Assembly: GCA_020434605.1 (NCBI GenBank)
Contig: JAGRAL010000290.1
Span: forward strand, 1 to 6,805
DNA from: Bdellovibrionales bacterium
GTDB lineage: Bacteria > Bdellovibrionota > Bdellovibrionia > Bdellovibrionales > UBA840
DNA: 6,805 bases
Direction: 5' to 3'
The position numbers and the translations under genes are program-made. Within the stretch, counting starts at the first letter, position 1; every line of letters begins with the position of its first letter. The notes beneath the pieces are model-generated. The model did no database searches. It saw only the letters and a program-made list of their open reading frames with translations, and was not told where the DNA came from. Of the stretch, positions 1-6,052 are shown piece by piece.

Positions 1-1617
1 GGAATTCCTGAGGGATTTAGTCGAAAAACCATGAATGAGATAAGTCACCTTAAACCTGAGGTAAATCCAGAGGATTGCAAAAAGCGAAAAGACTTGCGTG
101 ATTTACCTTTAATTACCATCGATGGTGTTACAGCTAAAGATTTTGATGATGCCATTTATGTAGAAACAGATGGTAAAGGTTTTCATTTATGGGTGGCTAT
201 CGCTGATGTAAGTCACTATGTAAAACCAGACACTGCACTTAACGAAGACGCCTATGCAAAAGGTAACTCATCTTACTTTCCAAGGTTTGTTGAGCCGATG
301 TTACCAGAAATCTTAAGTAACGAACTATGCTCGCTAAAACCCAATGTCGATCGACTTTGTATGGTAGCAGAAATGTGGATTGATTTTTCAGGTACGCTAA
401 CAAAGACCGAAATCTATGAAGGGGTTATGAACTCTAAAGCCAGAGTTACCTACGGTGAGGCACAAGAAGTGATCGACGGCGAAGGGCCCAAAAAACTAGA
501 TCCAGTAAAAGATGTAATTTTAAGAGCTGCTGACCTTGCAAAAATCTTAATGGCCAAAAGGACTAGAGAAGGTTCTTTAAATTTAGAAGTACCAGAGACA
601 GAAATTGTTATAGATGAGCTAGGTAACCCAATCGATATCATCAGATCTGAAAGGCTATTTGCGCATCAACTGATCGAGGAGATGATGTTGTCAGCGAATG
701 TTGCCGTAGCTAAATTTTTACATTCAAAAGATATTCCTAGCATCTCAAGAACCCATGAAAAACCAGATCAAGAAAAGATTCATTTACTGCAAAGCTTTTT
801 AAATACCTTTGGCTCTGACATGAATGTTTCTGGTGGGCTATTGCAAAAAAAACTAAGTGCTGTACTTAAAAAATTTGAAGGAAAACAAGAAGGTATGATT
901 CTAAGTCGCTTGGTTTTAAGATCCATGAAGCAAGCGTCATATACTGTAGAGGCAAACGGTCACTTTGGCTTGGGCTTTGAGTATTACACTCACTTTACTT
1001 CACCAATACGACGCTACCCAGATTTGATTGTACATCGATTGTTAAAATGCTTCATACCAACGCATCATGACTATCAGCTAATTTCTGAAGATGATTTACG
1101 CTCAATGGCAACTCATTGTAGCGCCACCGAACAACGATCTGTAAAAGCTGAAAGGTTTTTAACAGGTATTAAGCGTGCTCGCTTTATCCAAAAGCATATT
1201 GGCAAAGAGTTTGAGGGCGTAGTTACTTCCGTTGCTAAATTTGGTGTTTTTGTAAGCTTGCGTAGTTTTGATGTAGATGGTTTAATTCGTATGGATGATC
1301 TTGGAAAAGATCATTTTGAATTCGACGAAGAACGATTACAGCTTGTTGGAAAGCGCTCAGGTTATCGCTATCACCTTGGAATGCCCCTACAAGTAATTGT
1401 TTCAAATGTTAATGTTGAGTTGGGCCAAATTGACTTTTTATTAGCGTCAGATGTAGATCGATTTGAAGGCCCAAAAAAAGGTGAGCGTAAACATGCGACA
1501 AGTGAAAAGAAACCCGATTGGAAACACGATAAAAAGCGTAAAAAGACTAAGAAAAATAGTAAGCGTGTTCGCAAATCACGGGTTTCAAAATCTAGCAGAA
1601 AAAATAAATCTAGGTAA
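1..1617 (+). CDS. rnr: Ribonuclease R (RNB-family 3'-5' exoribonuclease), 5'-truncated by window edge
   Basis: This is a processive hydrolytic 3'-5' exoribonuclease that degrades structured RNA, including mRNA decay intermediates and defective rRNA, in the cytoplasm. The frame is open from base 1, so the ATG at 31 is internal and the true start lies upstream; the N-terminal cold-shock/helix-turn-helix part (over 200 residues in family members) is missing. Counting the first codon as residue 1, the RNB core starts with DLRDLPLITIDG and KDFDDA. Asp41, 47, 49 and 50 have the spacing of the four metal-binding aspartates of E. coli RNase R. HFTSPIRRYPDL, the RNB signature, is at 331-342. An S1 RNA-binding domain spans about 401-481 (GKEFEGVVTSVAKFGVFVSL). 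The last ~55 residues are Lys/Arg/Ser-rich low complexity, as in many RNase R proteins. The final 125 bp also encode the N-terminus of the next gene in another frame. RNase II is less likely because of the basic tail and overall form. Confidence 0.95.
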   Translation, partial: GIPEGFSRKTMNEISHLKPEVNPEDCKKRKDLRDLPLITIDGVTAKDFDDAIYVETDGKGFHLWVAIADVSHYVKPDTALNEDAYAKGNSSYFPRFVEPMLPEILSNELCSLKPNVDRLCMVAEMWIDFSGTLTKTEIYEGVMNSKARVTYGEAQEVIDGEGPKKLDPVKDVILRAADLAKILMAKRTREGSLNLEVPETEIVIDELGNPIDIIRSERLFAHQLIEEMMLSANVAVAKFLHSKDIPSISRTHEKPDQEKIHLLQSFLNTFGSDMNVSGGLLQKKLSAVLKKFEGKQEGMILSRLVLRSMKQASYTVEANGHFGLGFEYYTHFTSPIRRYPDLIVHRLLKCFIPTHHDYQLISEDDLRSMATHCSATEQRSVKAERFLTGIKRARFIQKHIGKEFEGVVTSVAKFGVFVSLRSFDVDGLIRMDDLGKDHFEFDEERLQLVGKRSGYRYHLGMPLQVIVSNVNVELGQIDFLLASDVDRFEGPKKGERKHATSEKKPDWKHDKKRKKTKKNSKRVRKSRVSKSSRKNKSR

Positions 1618-3160
1618 ATTCATTGGCAGCAGTGGTAGCAAAGATATCACCAATCTTACGGTACCAGAGCGTCTTCGCCTAGCTTTTGAAGAATTAGGCC
1701 CCACCTTTGTTAAATTTGGGCAACTCTTATCCTCACGACCTGATTTAGTTCCTGAGGAATTCATCGAAGAATTTAAAAAGCTACAAGATAATGTTACTGC
1801 CATTAAATTCGAGGAAATTGAGAGAGTCATCCAAGATGAGTTTGACTCCCCTCTATCTGAAATATTTCAATCCTTTGACTCTACCCCACTTGCCGCTGCC
1901 TCTATCGCCCAAGTTCATAGAGCCGTTTTAAAAACCGGCGAAAAGGTAGTAATTAAAGTCCAAAGGCCAAAGATCATCCCTATTATTCAAGAAGATCTAG
2001 GGATTTTATATAATATCGCAAGCCTTTTAGATCGCTATGTTCCCGAATCACGTGTGTATAACCCGGTGGGAATGGTTGATGAATTTTTTAAAGCTCTAGA
2101 TTACGAAACAAACTTTATTATTGAAGCCAACAATATGCTACGCGTGGCAGCCAATTTTGAAGGTGATCCCGTTGTTAAAATACCAAAGGTCTATTTAGAG
2201 TTCACAACCGAAAAAGTTTTAACCATGGAAGAATTAATCGGTAAGCGTCTAAGCGAAGCGAATGCAACAAAGTTAATGGGAGTTAGCCCCAACTTTGTTG
2301 TCGAAGAAGGACTTCGTGCATTTTTAAAAATGGTATTTCGTGATGGGTTATTTCACGGGGATTTACATGCAGGAAACATATTTATCTTACCTAACAACCA
2401 AATCGGTGTGGTCGATTTTGGTATTGTTGGAAGACTAAGTATTAAAATCAGAGAATCTATATCTGTAATGCTCTTAGCACTAGCTAATGAAGATTACGAA
2501 CAACTAGCATATGAGTTTGTTGACCTTGCTCCCTACACCGAAGGCGTTGAAGTTGATAAATTTGCCCACCAACTTAGAAACTTGATTTCTCCATATCATG
2601 GATTGACGTTTAAAAATGTTGATATTGGAAAATTGTTAATGGAATCCACAACAATTGCAGCAAGATACGGTCTAATTGTACCCAACGAGTTGTTATTATA
2701 CTTTAAAGCCATCGTAACTATTGAGGGCATGGGAAGATCTCTTGTAGATGACTTTGACCTTTTGCAATACACCGAACAATTTGCTTCTGAAATTTTAAAA
2801 CATCGATATGATCCTAGTAAAATTGTAAAGACCTTATCTGTTATGCTTAGGGATTCCTCTGATGTAATTTCAAGTTTACCAAGACAACTAAAGCAGGTCT
2901 TAAGAAAAGTAAATTCTCCTAATTATAGAACAAAAGTGAGCTTAGAAGAATTTGATGAGTTACAAAGAACTATTCAAAAAAGTTCTCACATTTTATTTTT
3001 AGGACTAGTGATTGGAGCGCTTTTAATCTCGGCGGCTATCGCACTAAGTACACACCAGTCTGCTAAAGGCTTTTTTGATATGCCAACCTTTACAGCTGTA
3101 TGCTTTTTTACTGCCGTCGGCTTAAGTGTTGTGGCTTTTTCAAACTATATTAGAAAATAA
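1493..3160 (+). CDS. ubiB: UbiB/AarF/ABC1-family atypical kinase (ubiquinone biosynthesis type)
   Basis: This membrane-anchored atypical kinase/ATPase belongs to the UbiB (COQ8/ADCK) family, which supports ubiquinone (coenzyme Q) biosynthesis. The 555 residues show the family hallmarks. These are the KxGQ motif (K74-F-G-Q77), the Ala-rich loop replacing a Gly-rich loop (AAASIAQVHRA, 134-144), the ATP-site Lys (VVIK155), the LDYExN segment near 202, the catalytic loop HGDLHAGNIF from 288, and the metal-binding VDFG (D308). Two C-terminal hydrophobic segments (about 499-521 and 532-552) are the expected membrane anchors. I chose ATG 1493 because AGGTG at 1479-1483 is a fair Shine-Dalgarno nine bases upstream; TTG 1463 and GTG 1481 are in-frame alternatives adding 10 or 4 residues. 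The family-typical stretch VKRLRKIVSVFANHGF lies inside the region overlapping the RNase R tail, so the overlap is real coding for this gene. It is probably cotranscribed with rnr. Its exact substrate cannot be told from sequence. Confidence 0.93.
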   Translation: MRQVKRNPIGNTIKSVKRLRKIVSVFANHGFQNLAEKINLGKFIGSSGSKDITNLTVPERLRLAFEELGPTFVKFGQLLSSRPDLVPEEFIEEFKKLQDNVTAIKFEEIERVIQDEFDSPLSEIFQSFDSTPLAAASIAQVHRAVLKTGEKVVIKVQRPKIIPIIQEDLGILYNIASLLDRYVPESRVYNPVGMVDEFFKALDYETNFIIEANNMLRVAANFEGDPVVKIPKVYLEFTTEKVLTMEELIGKRLSEANATKLMGVSPNFVVEEGLRAFLKMVFRDGLFHGDLHAGNIFILPNNQIGVVDFGIVGRLSIKIRESISVMLLALANEDYEQLAYEFVDLAPYTEGVEVDKFAHQLRNLISPYHGLTFKNVDIGKLLMESTTIAARYGLIVPNELLLYFKAIVTIEGMGRSLVDDFDLLQYTEQFASEILKHRYDPSKIVKTLSVMLRDSSDVISSLPRQLKQVLRKVNSPNYRTKVSLEEFDELQRTIQKSSHILFLGLVIGALLISAAIALSTHQSAKGFFDMPTFTAVCFFTAVGLSVVAFSNYIRK

Positions 3161-3161
3161 A

Positions 3162-3491
3162 TTATATTTTAGCTAACCATAATCCAACAATAGTGGCCAC
3201 GGTTCCAGTAATCACAAACAAAGCAACCATCAAACTACCTAGTTTAACTATGATTGTATTTGCTATGGCCTCAATTCTATTGTTTACAAGTTGAATTTCA
3301 TACTTTAAATCTGATTTTGTAGCATAGTCTTTTAGTGCTGCTTTCAAATCATCCTTTGTTGCAAAACATTCAAGATCATCTTTAGTTGCTAAATTTTTAG
3401 TAAAATCACTCATCACCTTAACCTGCGCCTCGGCTTGTTGTCTGACAAACCCTGATTTTTCTAATATCTTTACAAATTCTACTTCGCTCAT
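3162..3491 (-). CDS. Small coiled-coil protein with C-terminal membrane anchor (DUF1640/MCUR1-like)
   Basis: The 109-residue protein starts at the ATG at 3491-3489, preceded by AAGGAG (3506-3501) at nine bases. The N-terminal 30 residues are amphipathic (MSEVEFVKILEKSGF). Then comes a charged helical segment with three near-repeats of ATKxDL at 35-40, 44-49 and 57-62, a heptad-like stretch to about residue 77, and one hydrophobic helix (84-106) followed by a Lys-Ile end. This architecture of charged coiled coil plus C-terminal membrane helix is that of DUF1640 proteins, the bacterial relatives of mitochondrial CCDC90/MCUR1. The family's bacterial role is not known to me. The gene converges on ubiB, with one base between the stop codons and only a weak AT-only dyad (3154-3170), so the two transcripts may read into each other. 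A cluster of TTATCC dyads lies upstream. The family assignment is by motif recall and is moderately certain. Confidence 0.8.
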   Translation of the reverse strand: MSEVEFVKILEKSGFVRQQAEAQVKVMSDFTKNLATKDDLECFATKDDLKAALKDYATKSDLKYEIQLVNNRIEAIANTIIVKLGSLMVALFVITGTVATIVGLWLAKI

Positions 3492-3550
3492 CGAAAGATG
3501 CTCCTTACTACTTTAGCTCTTATTTTTAAATATTAAACATTATTTTATAA

Positions 3551-3577
3551 TTATCCGCCATACGGATAAAATTATCC
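3551..3577. promoter_or_regulatory. TTATCC / GGATAA / TTATCC alternating dyads, possible operator
   Basis: TTATCCG (3551-3557) and CGGATAA (3563-3569) form a perfect 7-bp inverted repeat around five bases. The right arm then pairs again with TTATCC (3572-3577), giving a second 6-bp dyad around two bases. The cluster sits 45-70 bp upstream of the Shine-Dalgarno of the DUF1640 gene, in a very AT-rich stretch with candidate -10 elements (such as GATAAT and TATAAA on the minus strand). A regulator-binding site is inferred from symmetry and position only. Confidence 0.4.
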
Positions 3578-3603
3578 CAAGTAAGAATCTGGAGAGTTTT
3601 ACG

Positions 3604-3681
3604 ATGGATACTCTTTTTGGAGAACCTAGTACTTATTTGAGATTCAATCTTATACTTCAAATAAAGTGCCAAGTTGTGTAG
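3604..3681 (+). CDS. Doubtful 25-codon micro-ORF
   Basis: ATG at 3604 is preceded by GGAG (3591-3594) at nine bases and opens a 25-codon frame ending at TAG 3679-3681. The peptide (MDTLFGEPSTYLRF then a hydrophobic stretch ending CQVV) has no family I recognise. An imperfectly placed 8-bp inverted repeat (3633-3640 and 3657-3664) falls inside. The gene would lie divergent from the DUF1640 gene and share its upstream dyad region. Support is only the ribosome-binding site and start codon, so chance is a real alternative. Confidence 0.2.
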   Translation: MDTLFGEPSTYLRFNLILQIKCQVV

Positions 3682-3701
3682 TGTGTATTTTGAAAATGAT
3701 C

Positions 3702-3733
3702 AAAAAAATGTCCGGTTAATATTCAACCGGACA
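3702..3733 (-). terminator. Rho-independent terminator of the small membrane-peptide gene
   Basis: On the minus strand, TGTCCGGTT and AACCGGACA form a perfect 9-bp stem (3733-3725 with 3717-3709) with a seven-base loop. It is followed directly by seven T (3708-3702). It lies about 30 bp after the stop of the 27-codon gene at 3765-3848. On the plus strand the stem has no T-run directly after it, so the polarity favours minus-strand transcripts. Confidence 0.85.
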
Positions 3734-3764
3734 AATAGCTATTTTAATACATGATTTTTGAGAT

Positions 3765-3848
3765 TTAAACCAAACTATAAATTACTAAAAACCCGGTCAT
3801 AAAAACTAAACTCATGTTTACGTACCATTCATAGGCTACAGATCTCAT
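3765..3848 (-). CDS. 27-aa single-span membrane peptide, unrecognised
   Basis: ATG at 3848-3846 follows a perfect AAGGAGG Shine-Dalgarno (five bases after GGAGG) and opens a 27-codon frame ending in TAA. The product starts polar and aromatic (MRSVAYEWYV). It continues into a hydrophobic helix rich in Met, Leu, Val and Phe (about residues 11-27, NMSLVFMTGFLVIYSLV) that runs to the C-terminus, long enough to cross a membrane once. A strong intrinsic terminator follows on the same strand, so ribosome-binding site, ORF and terminator form a complete small gene. It lies 162 bp downstream of, and co-oriented with, a flagellin gene, with a hairpin between them; it may have its own promoter or receive read-through. 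Its size resembles small accessory subunits such as KdpF or CydX, but no motif of those families is visible. The function is unknown. Confidence 0.65.
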   Translation of the reverse strand: MRSVAYEWYVNMSLVFMTGFLVIYSLV

Positions 3849-3928
3849 AATTCCTCCTTGAAGAATCTATTTACGGCTAGGTATCTACCAAACATCTTGT
3901 CTGACTAATAAACCTAAACTTTTTTAAA

Positions 3929-3959
3929 CTCCCAGACTTAGCGTCACCAAATCTGGGAG
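3929..3959 (-). terminator. Hairpin downstream of left-hand flagellin, weak terminator or 3' processing stem
   Basis: CTCCCAGA (3929-3936) and TCTGGGAG (3952-3959) form a perfect 8-bp stem with a 15-base loop, 50-80 bp after the flagellin stop. On the minus strand it is followed by TTTAAAAAAG rather than a clean T-run, so termination may be leaky. It may instead protect the flagellin mRNA 3' end. Confidence 0.5.
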
Positions 3960-4010
3960 GTCTATTTCTATTACAACGCGGCATGACCCGAAAAAGGAAC
4001 CTGGTACCTT

Positions 4011-4844
4011 TTACTCTAGAAGTGCAAGTGCCATCTGAGATGTTGCGTTTGCTTGTCCTAGTACCGAGATACCCGCTCTCATTAAGATCTGGTTTCTCGT
4101 CATTTCGGCAGTCTCTGCTGCTATATCCGTATCTCTGATACGAGAATTAGCGGCCGACAAGTTCTCATTGAAGATGTTGATGTTTTGTATTGTCGACTGA
4201 AGTCTGTTTTGAAGCGCACCAAAATTGGCACGAATCGCATTTACAGAAACAATCGCATCATCCACTCTCGAGAGACTCATTTGGGCTCCTTGCTTTGAGG
4301 CCACAGATTCGGCCACAATTCCTAGAGCTTCTAATGATGCATCAGCTGCCGCTGAGTTAAAAGAGATTCGATCTTTAAATGGATCGTTGTTAATCCCTAC
4401 CTGAATATCCATGATACCACCAGTACCATTCAATAAATCAGTTCCGTTATACTCAGTGACCTCAGCAATCCTCTGTACTTCCGACTTTAGCTGCTGATAC
4501 TCCACATCAATAAACTTTCTCTCCGTATCTCCAATGGTGTCAGATGAGGCTTGGATGGCTAATTCTCTCAGTCTAATCAACATGCTTGAAACTTCATTCA
4601 AGCCGCCTTCCGCAACCTGCACTAACGACACACCGTCTTGAGCATTTCTTCCGGCTTGATATAAACCTTTGATTTGCCCTTTTAACTTTTCGCTTATCGC
4701 TAAGCCTGCGGCATCGTCTGATGCTTGGTTAATCCTGAAACCAGATGACAATCTAGCTAGGGATCTTTCTAATTGATATTTAGTACCAACTAGACTTTTT
4801 TGTGCATTCAGGGACGCCACGTTAGTGGAAATTCGTAATCCCAT
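4011..4844 (-). CDS. fliC: Flagellin (left-hand paralogue), filament subunit
   Basis: This is a structural subunit of the flagellar filament, exported by the flagellar type III apparatus and polymerised outside the cell. The 277 residues contain only the conserved D0/D1 parts: flagellin N domain about 4-140 (NTNV/STNVASLNAQ, LSSGFRINQASDDAAGLAIS, LIRLRELAIQASSDT) and flagellin C domain about 195-277 (LQSTIQNINIFNENLSAANSRIRDTDIAAETAEM). There is no D2/D3 insert, so this is a minimal, small flagellin. The start is ATG 4844-4842, which gives the conserved MGLRISTNVAS, with AAGGAGG six bases upstream. An in-frame ATG at 4892 would add 16 non-conserved residues and is rejected. The C-terminus is LALLE. 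It is closely similar to the flagellin upstream throughout its length. No convincing sigma-28 promoter lies in the 358 bp before it, so cotranscription with its neighbour or a divergent promoter is likely. Confidence 0.95.
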   Translation of the reverse strand: MGLRISTNVASLNAQKSLVGTKYQLERSLARLSSGFRINQASDDAAGLAISEKLKGQIKGLYQAGRNAQDGVSLVQVAEGGLNEVSSMLIRLRELAIQASSDTIGDTERKFIDVEYQQLKSEVQRIAEVTEYNGTDLLNGTGGIMDIQVGINNDPFKDRISFNSAAADASLEALGIVAESVASKQGAQMSLSRVDDAIVSVNAIRANFGALQNRLQSTIQNINIFNENLSAANSRIRDTDIAAETAEMTRNQILMRAGISVLGQANATSQMALALLE

Positions 4845-4845
4845 G

Positions 4846-4876
4846 TTATCCTCCTTGCATAAAAAAATCCTCCGTG
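4846..4876 (-). promoter_or_regulatory. Upstream Shine-Dalgarno and four-codon leader ORF of left-hand flagellin
   Basis: On the minus strand CACGGAGGA (4876-4868) is followed by seven T and then ATG CAA GGA GGA TAA (4860-4846), one base before the flagellin ATG. GGAGG is eight bases from the leader ATG, which is ideal spacing. The leader codons GGA GGA are themselves the Shine-Dalgarno of the flagellin. A ribosome on the leader would cover the flagellin site and then terminate beside its start, a layout suited to translational coupling or re-initiation. The arrangement is directly visible; translation of the leader is inference. Confidence 0.5.
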
Positions 4877-4882
4877 ATCTTT

Positions 4883-4899
4883 GGCCTTCCATTTTGGCC
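4883..4899 (-). promoter_or_regulatory. AUGGA-loop hairpin in left-hand flagellin leader (candidate CsrA site)
   Basis: GGCC (4899-4896) and GGCC (4886-4883) flank a nine-base loop AAAATGGAA on the minus strand. The loop presents AUGGA, which fits the ANGGA-in-loop preference of CsrA. A second ACGGA follows 17 bases downstream within the CACGGAGGA ribosome-binding motif. The stem is only 4 bp, so this is suggestive. Confidence 0.35.
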
Positions 4900-5062
4900 T
4901 ATAGGTACATCATGCACCTGTGGGTTTATAGAATTAGCAACATGCTTCTTCCACATTACTGATCGACAGAAATGGAGATTTATTCGAGTCCAGTTTTTAA
5001 AAAAAATTTCTAGTGTAGATAAAAAGATAGAGACCAGATTTGGTCATTGGCAATCATTAGGT

Positions 5063-5089
5063 GTGGATAGGCCCGTCAGGCCTACCCAC
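5063..5089 (-). terminator. Strong hairpin between the flagellin genes, no T-run
   Basis: GTGGGTAGGCC and GGCCTATCCAC pair over 11 positions in the minus-strand RNA, one of them G-U, with loop TGACG. On the plus strand the same position is an A-C mismatch, so the structure is better in flagellin-sense RNA. It lies about 115 bp after the upstream flagellin stop. No T-run follows, so it may be a processing or stability stem, or a rho-type end, instead of an intrinsic terminator. Confidence 0.5.
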
Positions 5090-5202
5090 GATTGCAGGAA
5101 ACATTAATTGTCTAAAAGCTCAGTCTTACTTTGCCCACTCACTTCGAACCAGGTTATTTATTCCTAAGTCAAAGATCTTAAACCACATTCAGAGATAAGT
5201 TA

Positions 5203-6048
5203 TTATCTCATCGTGCTGTTCAAGAGTGTTAGTGCAGTTCCAGTGGACTGATTGGCTTGTGCAAGTACGGCAGTGCCGGCTTGTAAAAGCACATTGTTTT
5301 TCGTTAATTCTGCTGTTTCTTCAGCTACATCGACATCTCTAATACGAGAGTTCGCTGCGGCCATGTTTTCTGTTGCAATAGCTAAGTTACTGATTGTTGA
5401 TTGCAATCTATTTTGGATTGCACCGAAGTCAGCTCTCATCGCTGATACCGACATAATCGCGGCATCTACGGCACTTAAGGCGTTTTGTGCTGAGGCTTTA
5501 TCCCCTACACTTGTTAAATTTACACCTAGAGCTGCTGAGTTCGCATCAGCTTTTGCCGCATCAAAAGAGATACGGTCTAACATTGGGTCATTTCTGATAC
5601 CTACTTGGAAATCTAGAATTGCACCTGTACCACTTAATAATGAGGTACCGTTAAATTCAGTCACTTCAGCAATACGGTCAATCTCTGATACTAACTGATC
5701 GTATTCCACGTTTAGAAATTGTCGTTCCACTGGTCCGATCGTGTCTGATGCGGCTTGTACGGCAAGTTCTCTCAATCGAATTAAGATATTAGAGGTTTCG
5801 TTCAATCCACCCTCTGCGACCTGGATAAGTGAAATACTATCCTGGACGTTTCGGCCAGCTTGCTTCAAGCCTCTGATCTGTGCTCTTAAGTTCTCTGAGA
5901 TTGCCAGACCGGCTGCATCGTCACCCGCACGGTTAATCCGTTGGCCCGACGATAATTTTTCAAGACTCCCATCGAGTCGTGATTTTGTTCCAAAGAGGTT
6001 TCGTTGAGCATTCAACGACGCCACGTTGGTATTTACTCTGAGTCCCAT
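5203..6048 (-). CDS. fliC: Flagellin (right-hand paralogue), filament subunit
   Basis: This is the second flagellin, 281 residues, with the same minimal D0/D1 plan. The N domain shows MGLRVNTNVASLNAQ, LSSGQRINRAGDDAAGLAIS and LIRLRELAVQAASDT. The C domain shows LQSTISNLAIATENMAAANSRIRDVDVAEETAEL. It is an exported filament monomer that would normally use flagellar chaperones, none of which is in the window. The start ATG 6048-6046 follows GGAGGAGGAG (6062-6053). The C-terminus extends five residues beyond the usual LLN end (NSTMR), unlike its neighbour. A near-consensus sigma-28 promoter (6140-6166) drives it, with a leader of about 85 bases containing two hairpins. A 7-bp dyad (5192-5198 with 5203-5209) overlaps its stop codon. 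Tandem copies fit a multi-flagellin filament, as known in bdellovibrios. Confidence 0.95.
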   Translation of the reverse strand: MGLRVNTNVASLNAQRNLFGTKSRLDGSLEKLSSGQRINRAGDDAAGLAISENLRAQIRGLKQAGRNVQDSISLIQVAEGGLNETSNILIRLRELAVQAASDTIGPVERQFLNVEYDQLVSEIDRIAEVTEFNGTSLLSGTGAILDFQVGIRNDPMLDRISFDAAKADANSAALGVNLTSVGDKASAQNALSAVDAAIMSVSAMRADFGAIQNRLQSTISNLAIATENMAAANSRIRDVDVAEETAELTKNNVLLQAGTAVLAQANQSTGTALTLLNSTMR

Positions 6049-6052
6049 CTTT

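Larger units (their letters stand above)
4845..5202 (-). other. Flagellin-flagellin intergenic region and left-hand leader
   Basis: These 358 bp between the two flagellins hold, in minus-strand order, an 11-bp hairpin (5063-5089), an AT-rich middle with a T-run, a short AUGGA hairpin (4883-4899), the CACGGAGGA motif (4876-4868), a four-codon ORF (4860-4846) and the flagellin Shine-Dalgarno. I looked for TAAA-N15-GCCGATAA on the minus strand. The best match, GTCGATCA at 4967-4960, has TAAA at the wrong spacing (11 bases). A 77-codon plus-strand frame (4874-5107) has no coding character. No tRNA is present. Confidence 0.6.

Noticed and set aside
31..33. ATG 31 as the start of RNase R
   Set aside because: The frame is open to base 1 and the preceding residues (GIPEGFS) fit the family. 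The protein would also lack its normal N-terminal domains.
3154..3170. AT-only dyad between the ubiB and DUF1640 stop codons as a bidirectional terminator
   Set aside because: A six-bp A-T stem is too weak to count as a terminator, and such dyads are frequent in AT-rich DNA.
4845..4892. Upstream in-frame ATG extending the left-hand flagellin by 16 residues
   Set aside because: The extension is not flagellin-like. The MGLR start has a perfect Shine-Dalgarno and matches the paralogue and the family.
4960..4986. GTCGATCA as a sigma-28 -10 element for the left-hand flagellin
   Set aside because: The only nearby TAAA is 11 rather than 15 bases upstream, and two core bases differ from consensus.
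4874..5107. 77-codon plus-strand ORF between the flagellins
   Set aside because: Cys/Trp/Arg-rich translation without domain character. It runs antisense through the flagellin leader elements and has no Shine-Dalgarno I would trust.
5120..5160. GGTTCGAA on the minus strand resembling a tRNA T-loop
   Set aside because: No flanking T-stem, acceptor stem or anticodon arm can be built around it.
5252..6007. Two plus-strand ORFs (148 and 88 codons) inside the right-hand flagellin
   Set aside because: They are antisense shadows of a conserved flagellin frame, with Ser/Ala-rich composition produced by the opposite strand.
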